From Parasponia andersonii (taxonomy: Eukaryota > Streptophyta > Magnoliopsida > Rosales > Cannabaceae): a stretch of DNA of 64,000 nucleotides. The notes below the pieces were generated by a model. That model had not been told where the DNA came from. It worked only from the letters and a program-made list of their open reading frames with translations, and did not search any database. Below are positions 59,385 through 64,000 of the stretch, one piece after another (within the stretch, counting starts at the first letter, position 1; each line of letters opens with the position of its first letter). The stretch is from assembly GCA_002914805.1 (NCBI GenBank), contig JXTB01000163.1, forward strand, positions 539,599 to 603,598, read 5' to 3'. Made by a program: the position numbers and the translations under genes.

Positions 59385-61183
59385 TGGTTCAACTGACGTT
59401 GTCTGGTGACCCAACTGACGCTTTGCCCGCTGCCTCGACTGACACTTTGCTCGCTGCCTCGACTGACGCTTTGATCGCTTCCTCGACTGACACTTCTGGA
59501 GGTCGCTGTTGGTTCTCTTCTCGTCTTTCGTCAATCTGCCTGGTGTACTGCCACAGTCGCCCCTATTTAATCAGCCTTTCAATTTCATCTTTCAGGGCAA
59601 AGCAATCATTAGTATCATGCCCAATATCATTGTGATACCAGCAGAACTTGTTGGGGTCGCGCTTTGGCCTGTCCCGCTTCATCGGTTTCGGTTGACGGTA
59701 TCGCTCCTTTTGATTTGTGACCGCATAGATATGATATATGGGAGCATTTAACTCGGTGTGATTGTCGAACCGCATGGGAGCTCTTGAAATCTCCTGTTTT
59801 TTAGGTCTAGGCTGATTCTCCGTCGGCTGTTCATTATTCCTTTTGTTTTTCTTATTACCGTTATTGTTGGTAATAACCGCGTCTTTCGTCGCATCTTTCC
59901 TTCCTTTTTTTTTTCTTCTTTTGAAGATTCTCGCGTAAAGATTCTACTCTCAGATGCCGACCAACCCTTCGATAGAAATCTTCTAGAAATCTACATTCTC
60001 GCTCAAGCAATTCCTCCCAAAGTTTGGTTTCTAGTCGCACCCCGGCCATCATGAGAGTTAGAACTCCTCCCTCAGGTGGGTTATTGACCTTTGCTAACTC
60101 TGAGGTGAATTGATTGAGATAAGATCGTAGAGTCTCCTCTGGATCTTGCCGGATTGCAGACATGCTAACAAGTGGAACTGTGAAATCCTTGGCAGCTTGA
60201 AACTGTCTCAAGAACGCCGTCTGAAGTTGTTGCCAGGACGAGATCGAGCTGGATTTGATTCCTCGGAACCACTTCTTTGCTGCTCCTGAGAGAGTTACAG
60301 CAAAACATCTGCAACGTGCATGATCACTGACACGATATAGTTCCATCAAGTCACTAAAGTGATCCATATGGTCCTGTGGATCAGTTTTCCCATCAAAAGT
60401 GTTAATGGTGGGAAGTCTGAATCCAGTGGGAAGGGCTGCAGCTCGAACCTCCTCGCTGAATGGCGATTGACGATACCCATCAGCGAGCTCATCGTCCCAA
60501 CCAGCAAGCGCGTCTAATGCAATCCTTAGATTGTGAACATCGACGTTCGGAGGGAAAGCATTATCTCTTGCTGGCGGCAAGGGCGGTCTTTGATCGTTAT
60601 CTCGATGCATGGGGAGTTGGTCAGGTAGAGTCTTCTGCGACCTGTGAGAGGAATTCAGCGAAATAGTGCTACGAGACTGGCTTTGGTCATTATGATGCGA
60701 TATGGATCGATCATAGCTATGTCGTCGCTCCAAGAATTGTCTTAGATCCGCAGGATCTTGTCTCGACTCTCTGCTGATCCTTTCGAAGACACTTCTCGAT
60801 AGTCTTTTTCGTTCGCTGCTCAAATGATCTTGACTATTAGTGGATCTACGAGAAGGTTGTCTGCGATCACGGTTAGTACTTGAACTCTCCGTACCAGATT
60901 CCGGAGGCAAGTTTGCGACCTGGCCTTTTCCTTTGGAGGTGCGGTCTTCATGACGCTCCTGCTGGGTTCTTAGCTGGTCGCGCCTTCTTGTCTCTAAGAT
61001 CTGTATTCCTTTCTCAGGTAGAGCAAGACGTTCTTTGGGGCGTTCGTGCTGTGGTGGGGTCACCATCTGCCCTTCAGCAAGTCGTTGCAGGGTATCATTG
61101 ATCTGGTTAGTGACTTGCTGAAGGTTCACCAGTGTCTCCTCCATGCGATCCTGTCTCTGGAAAAGGTTTTCTGCTGCAGTCAT
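59385..61183 (-). CDS. Retrotransposon Gag polyprotein, frame-damaged
   Basis: The long open frame runs 61183-59861 (440 residues). Order of parts: an N-terminal heptad-rich segment (about 5-40), a basic Ser/Arg-rich linker with many ERxSR words (about 75-200), then the conserved Retrotrans_gag core (about 255-400): INTFDGKTDPQDHMDHF, LSGAAKKWFRGI, FLRQFQAAKDF, LRSYLNQFTSELAKV. A homopolymer of ten A near 59905-59914 shifts the frame and ends it early. The following frame holds a CCHC-like knuckle FCWYHNDIGHDTNDCFALKD (about 59640) and LIK, then a TAG at 59576-59574, then a tail with repeats of SVEAASK down to about 59385. The mature protein would form the particle that packages the RNA. The damage means the copy is probably dead, unless the homopolymer is a sequencing error. 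Confidence 0.85.
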
Positions 61184-61324
61184 AGTAGGCTGATCCTGAG
61201 CGAGGTCTACCTGTGTCGCAGCAGTGCTCTAGGGTTAGTTTTGGCTAGTTCCGATGACTCTGGTAGTGTTTCTGGTATTTGCCATTATTAAAAGAATGAA
61301 TTTGATAAACTGTTTTACCGGAAT

Positions 61325-61343
61325 AGCCCTCCTTCTAGCGTCA
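61325..61343 (-). promoter_or_regulatory. Primer binding site, tRNA-Asn type
   Basis: On the plus strand AGCCCTCCTTCTAGCGTCA matches the 3' end of plant cytosolic tRNA-Asn (ending ...CTTCTAGCGCCA) except for one base in the CCA tail. It sits 2 bp from the LTR, the normal position. The match is from memory of the tRNA. Confidence 0.8.
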
Positions 61344-61345
61344 AT

Positions 61346-62039
61346 TGTTGATAGAGGTTTTGTCAACAATAAATTTAGAAAAAATTAAGAGATGTGGCTT
61401 GTGTGAATTGAGTTATTAATTAAAGCAAATAAAAAGACAGAGGATTTTATAGTGGTTCAGCCCCGAAAAAGATGAGCTTACGTCCACTGTTTTTCACTAT
61501 TTTATGGAGAATTACAAGCACTCAGAGTTACAATTGTCTCGTCTGGAAATCTCTCTCAAATCGGAAGTTAGAGTTTTGAAATCAGAAAATCGGAATATCG
61601 TAATTCTAGGATCCCCGTCTGAAACATTGAGCTCCCTTTATATAGATGAGGGTAACTCCATGTTCCTAATTGTGAAAGCGGGTAACTATACAATCGGTTA
61701 ATACAATTTGAGTAATAACATAATTGGGTATCCACTAAAAACGGGTAACTAGTCGATCATGAAAGAGAGACTTCTGTTTCCCTTTCCTTGCAGGTTACCT
61801 ATTTGATGAAGCAGAGACTTGTTTCCTTTTCTTTCGGATCGCACACAACCTATTCGGAGGAGGTCGCTCGTAACTCCTGCGGTAGAGGTCGCACATAACT
61901 CTTATGGTGGAGGTCCCACAACCTATGCGGAGGAGGTCACACATAACCTATGCGGTGGAGATCGCACATAACCTATGCGGTGGAGGTCGCGCATAATCTT
62001 ACACATGCGACCTGACATAGGATTTTAGACCGCATAACA
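61346..62039 (-). repeat. 5' LTR of the retrotransposon, 694 bp
   Basis: Complete copy: TGTTGATAGAGG at the left, CCGCATAACA at the right, followed by the CTAAG duplication. On the minus strand a TATA box CTATATAAAGGGAGC lies at 61634-61648. Upstream of it (61855-62005 in plus coordinates) are about six degenerate repeats of GAGGTCGCACATAACCTATGCGGTG, in the U3 where enhancers lie. Confidence 0.92.
61850..62010. repeat. U3 tandem repeats, 25-29 bp unit
   Basis: Units GGAGGTCGCxCxTAACxxxTGCGGT follow one another about six times with small changes in the distal part of the LTR. They lie upstream of the minus-strand TATA box, so they could be promoter elements. Confidence 0.85.
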
Positions 62040-63398
62040 CTAAGTATGCCTAACAGCCTGCCTAACACCTAAGCCCATACCCGGAGGGGACACCAGTGTG
62101 TCGCCTACCAAACCTAGAGGGGCAACCGAATTGCCTACGCCTGCCAAATAGGGAGGTAATCAGAAGAACAAACCCCGCGTGAGTTTACGGACTTTCACCG
62201 ACAGTGGGGCACGCAACGCCACACTGTAAAAACCACGATGCTAACACGGTGCTCATGTATGATCCTATGACACGTGCAATACAAAACTGAAGTGTAAAAA
62301 CCACTGTACTCTGGTTTTTCAGTAAAACATGCATAATAGGGTTTTATAAAAAAACGGGCAGCATAACGGCTCTATTTTTAATATACCCAAAATAACCTGC
62401 ACACAACAAATTCCCAGAGCAGTACAATATATATTGTACAACCAGATTCCATCACATATAATTCAAATCATTAAAAATACACTTGTTCTTATATGCTACA
62501 GAAAATAAGTTTTAAATCAAAAACGGTATAAAACGAAGGTAACTAAACCCCTACCTCACCGGAATAGCGATACCACGCTATTGAGTCCACAAGGTGTCGT
62601 TGACGATCGCCCGGAGGGTCGGGAACCAATTCTAAGCCCTCGATCGTCCTCTTACGAAAAGTTAACTTCTCACCGGAGCTTCAATTTCACAAACGGACTT
62701 CTTCACTGAATTCCTAGTACCCAAAATAGCTAGGTTAGACATATAATTTGTCTAATTCTAGTCCGGGCCCACACCGGACCGGTGGCATGCAAAACGAGAC
62801 AAAATCCCGACCATCCGATCTCGATTTTCGTGCCAATCACCAAACAACACAATATATATATATCAAACTTCTCCATTTTCCGAGTATATTCCAAAAATGA
62901 ACTCAAAAACACAATTTAATGGCCGGATCAAAAACAACAACCATAAACTCGAAATACCCAAAAATGGCAACTTTCAATCCGGGCAAAATGGAGATTATAT
63001 ATATATTTATCTTGATGATCCTTGAGACGAGACGAATCCAACGGGACCGGTTAGGGGTCGAATGGTGGCCGGAATCTTCGCCGGTGACGAAAAGCTTCAA
63101 ACGGCCATTTTGTCTTCTTTGGCGACGGCGGCTGCTCCGGCGGCTTTTGGTGGCTGGCGACCGGCTCGTGGTGGTGCGGGGGAGGCTCGCCGGCAATCTG
63201 CTCAGCCGAACAGAGCTTGGACGGCGACTTGCGGTGGTTCCGGTCTTCGGCCGAAAGAGAGAGCAGGGAGAGCGAGAGAGATTCTGAGGGGGGGGATGAG
63301 ACAGAGGAGAGAGAGAGAGAGAGGGGTTTTATAATCTGATTTTTTTTTTAAATCTGGTCAAAAGACCATTTTGCCCTTAAAAAAATTGGGTTTTTACA
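62040..63398 (-). mobile_element. LTR family L, copy B, 5' part
   Basis: On the minus strand it starts TGTAAAAACCCAATTTTTTT at 63398, has TTATAAAACCCCTCTC (TATA and start region) near 63335-63320 and a GC-rich leader (63260-63050), the same architecture as copy A at 50223-52404. Joined with 54050-54772 and leaving out the insertion, the copy is about 2.08 kb. The flanks GCTTG and ACCTG are only weakly similar, so the target duplication is eroded or the ends are a base or two off. Arginine- and alanine-rich frames in the leader (63062-63334 and 62919-63287) are not genes. Confidence 0.65.
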
Positions 63399-63429
63399 AC
63401 CTGCATGTATTTATATATATATATATATA

Positions 63430-63650
63430 GGTTGTCAATCCAATAAGTATTTTTTTTAGCCATTAGATCATCCATTAGATCATCATCTAATAATGATCTA
63501 ACGGCTATAATAAAGTGCATGAAAAGACATGAATTATTAATACTATTTCTCTCTTTTATTTTTTATTATAAAAAATATGCATAATAAATTTCTCTTAGCC
63601 AAAATGATACTTATATACAAGTTAAAAAAAAAATTATATACTAGATTGCC
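63430..63650 (-). mobile_element. Micron-like MITE copy 15
   Basis: GGTTGTCAATCCAATAAGTA at the left, a duplicated ATTAGATCATC word in the core, and TATACTAGATTGCC at the right; (TA)n on both sides. Confidence 0.85.
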
Positions 63651-63675
63651 TATATATATATATATATATATAAAA

Positions 63676-63882
63676 GAGCACCAATCTAATAGTTATTTTT
63701 TTAATCTTTTTTTAAGTATTTTTAGTAGTTAAATTATTATTTAATGACTATAATGATATATATAAAATGATGTGTATTATTAATACTCTTTCTTTCTCTA
63801 ACTTTTACTAGGAAAAAATGTCCATTTAATTAGCTAATACAACATCTATCTATAGGCTTAAAAAAAACTATTGAATTGGTGC
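63676..63882. mobile_element. Micron-like MITE copy 16, diverged
   Basis: GAGCACCAATCTAATAGTTA at the left, TTAATGACTATAATGATATA and TATTAATACTCTTTCTTTCTC in the core, ATTGAATTGGTGC at the right. The preceding and following sequence is TA-rich. Confidence 0.72.
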
Positions 63883-64000
63883 TTTATATATAATATCTCT
63901 CTATGAATTAATAATATTAAAATGACAAAGCAGTGTTTTCTCAATAATATAGAACCACAAGTTAATTAAATGAACACGGAACTATATATATAACCATTCA
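63883..64000. other. Right edge, AT-rich intergenic DNA
   Basis: Nothing further recognised. Confidence 0.4.

Larger units (their letters stand above)
54773..62039 (-). mobile_element. Non-autonomous LTR retrotransposon with gag and antisense ORF, no pol
   Basis: About 7.27 kb, including an assembly gap. It is bounded by TGTT...AACA LTR ends and a perfect 5 bp target duplication CTAAG (54768-54772 and 62040-62044). It reads on the minus strand: 5' LTR 62039-61346, tRNA-Asn-type primer site, gag (61183-59563), a 1.5 kb spacer, an antisense extra ORF (55920-58052, plus strand), then the 3' LTR (from the gap to 54773). No protease, reverse transcriptase, RNase H or integrase motif fits in the space left, so it depends on another element. 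An antisense ORF before the 3' LTR is known from the Tat lineage of Ty3/gypsy elements. Confidence 0.88.

Noticed and set aside
62919..63334. Arg/Ala-rich frames as a coding gene
   Set aside because: Same leader position in the second LTR copy, with a simple-repeat GAGAGA tail; composition explains the open frames.

Overview
This window is nuclear DNA from a flowering plant, most likely a eudicot. It is AT-rich, the genes are split by GT-AG introns, the encoded proteins are plant-type (photorespiratory H-protein with a mitochondrial presequence, CYP88-type P450, a ubiquitin-like/SAYSvFN membrane protein), and most of the rest is plant transposon debris. I cannot name the species. There are single ambiguous bases at 11085 and 44485 and an assembly gap at 55028-55540.

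Layout. 1-3020: degenerate repeats rich in CTAGAC/GTCTAG, ending in a ~196 bp tandem duplication. 3020-7170: intergenic, with a foldback element near 4376-4870. 7174-11570 (minus): an apparently intact seven-exon gene for a 238-residue protein with a ubiquitin-like N-terminus and a membrane SAYSvFN C-terminus. 11571-22480: transposon graveyard holding a hAT-like element with near-perfect 8 bp target duplication, a second foldback family, a LINE remnant in two pieces, and gypsy-type LTR remnants. 22640-24007 (plus): a complete four-exon glycine cleavage H-protein gene. 25503-30000 (minus): an eight-exon CYP88 (ent-kaurenoic acid oxidase-like) gene with at least five lesions, so a pseudogene; two of its introns carry foldback elements. 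32700-34500 (minus): a probable small two-exon gene for a 73-residue protein of unknown function. 34920-36720: three ~520 bp tandem units. 36720-48320: AT-rich intergenic DNA with many small elements. 48325-49962: probable CACTA-type remnant. 50223-52404: a ~2.18 kb solo LTR with a near-perfect 5 bp target duplication. 54050-63398: a second copy of that LTR family in reverse orientation, split by a younger LTR retrotransposon (54773-62039) that has a CTAAG target duplication, a tRNA-Asn-like primer site, gag and an antisense extra ORF, but no pol.

The most striking repeated structure is a ~240 bp foldback family (ends close to GGxxxCCAATCCAxTAGGTA). I count about 17 full, partial or diverged copies from 26.1 kb to the right edge, nearly all sitting inside or against (TA)n microsatellites. 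This resembles the Micron class of microsatellite-targeting MITEs.

The three recognisable host genes are unrelated (photorespiration, gibberellin-type P450, ER-membrane ubiquitin-like protein) and do not form a pathway or cluster. I see no CRISPR array, operon or bacterial-type system. The window's interest lies in gene decay and transposon structure.
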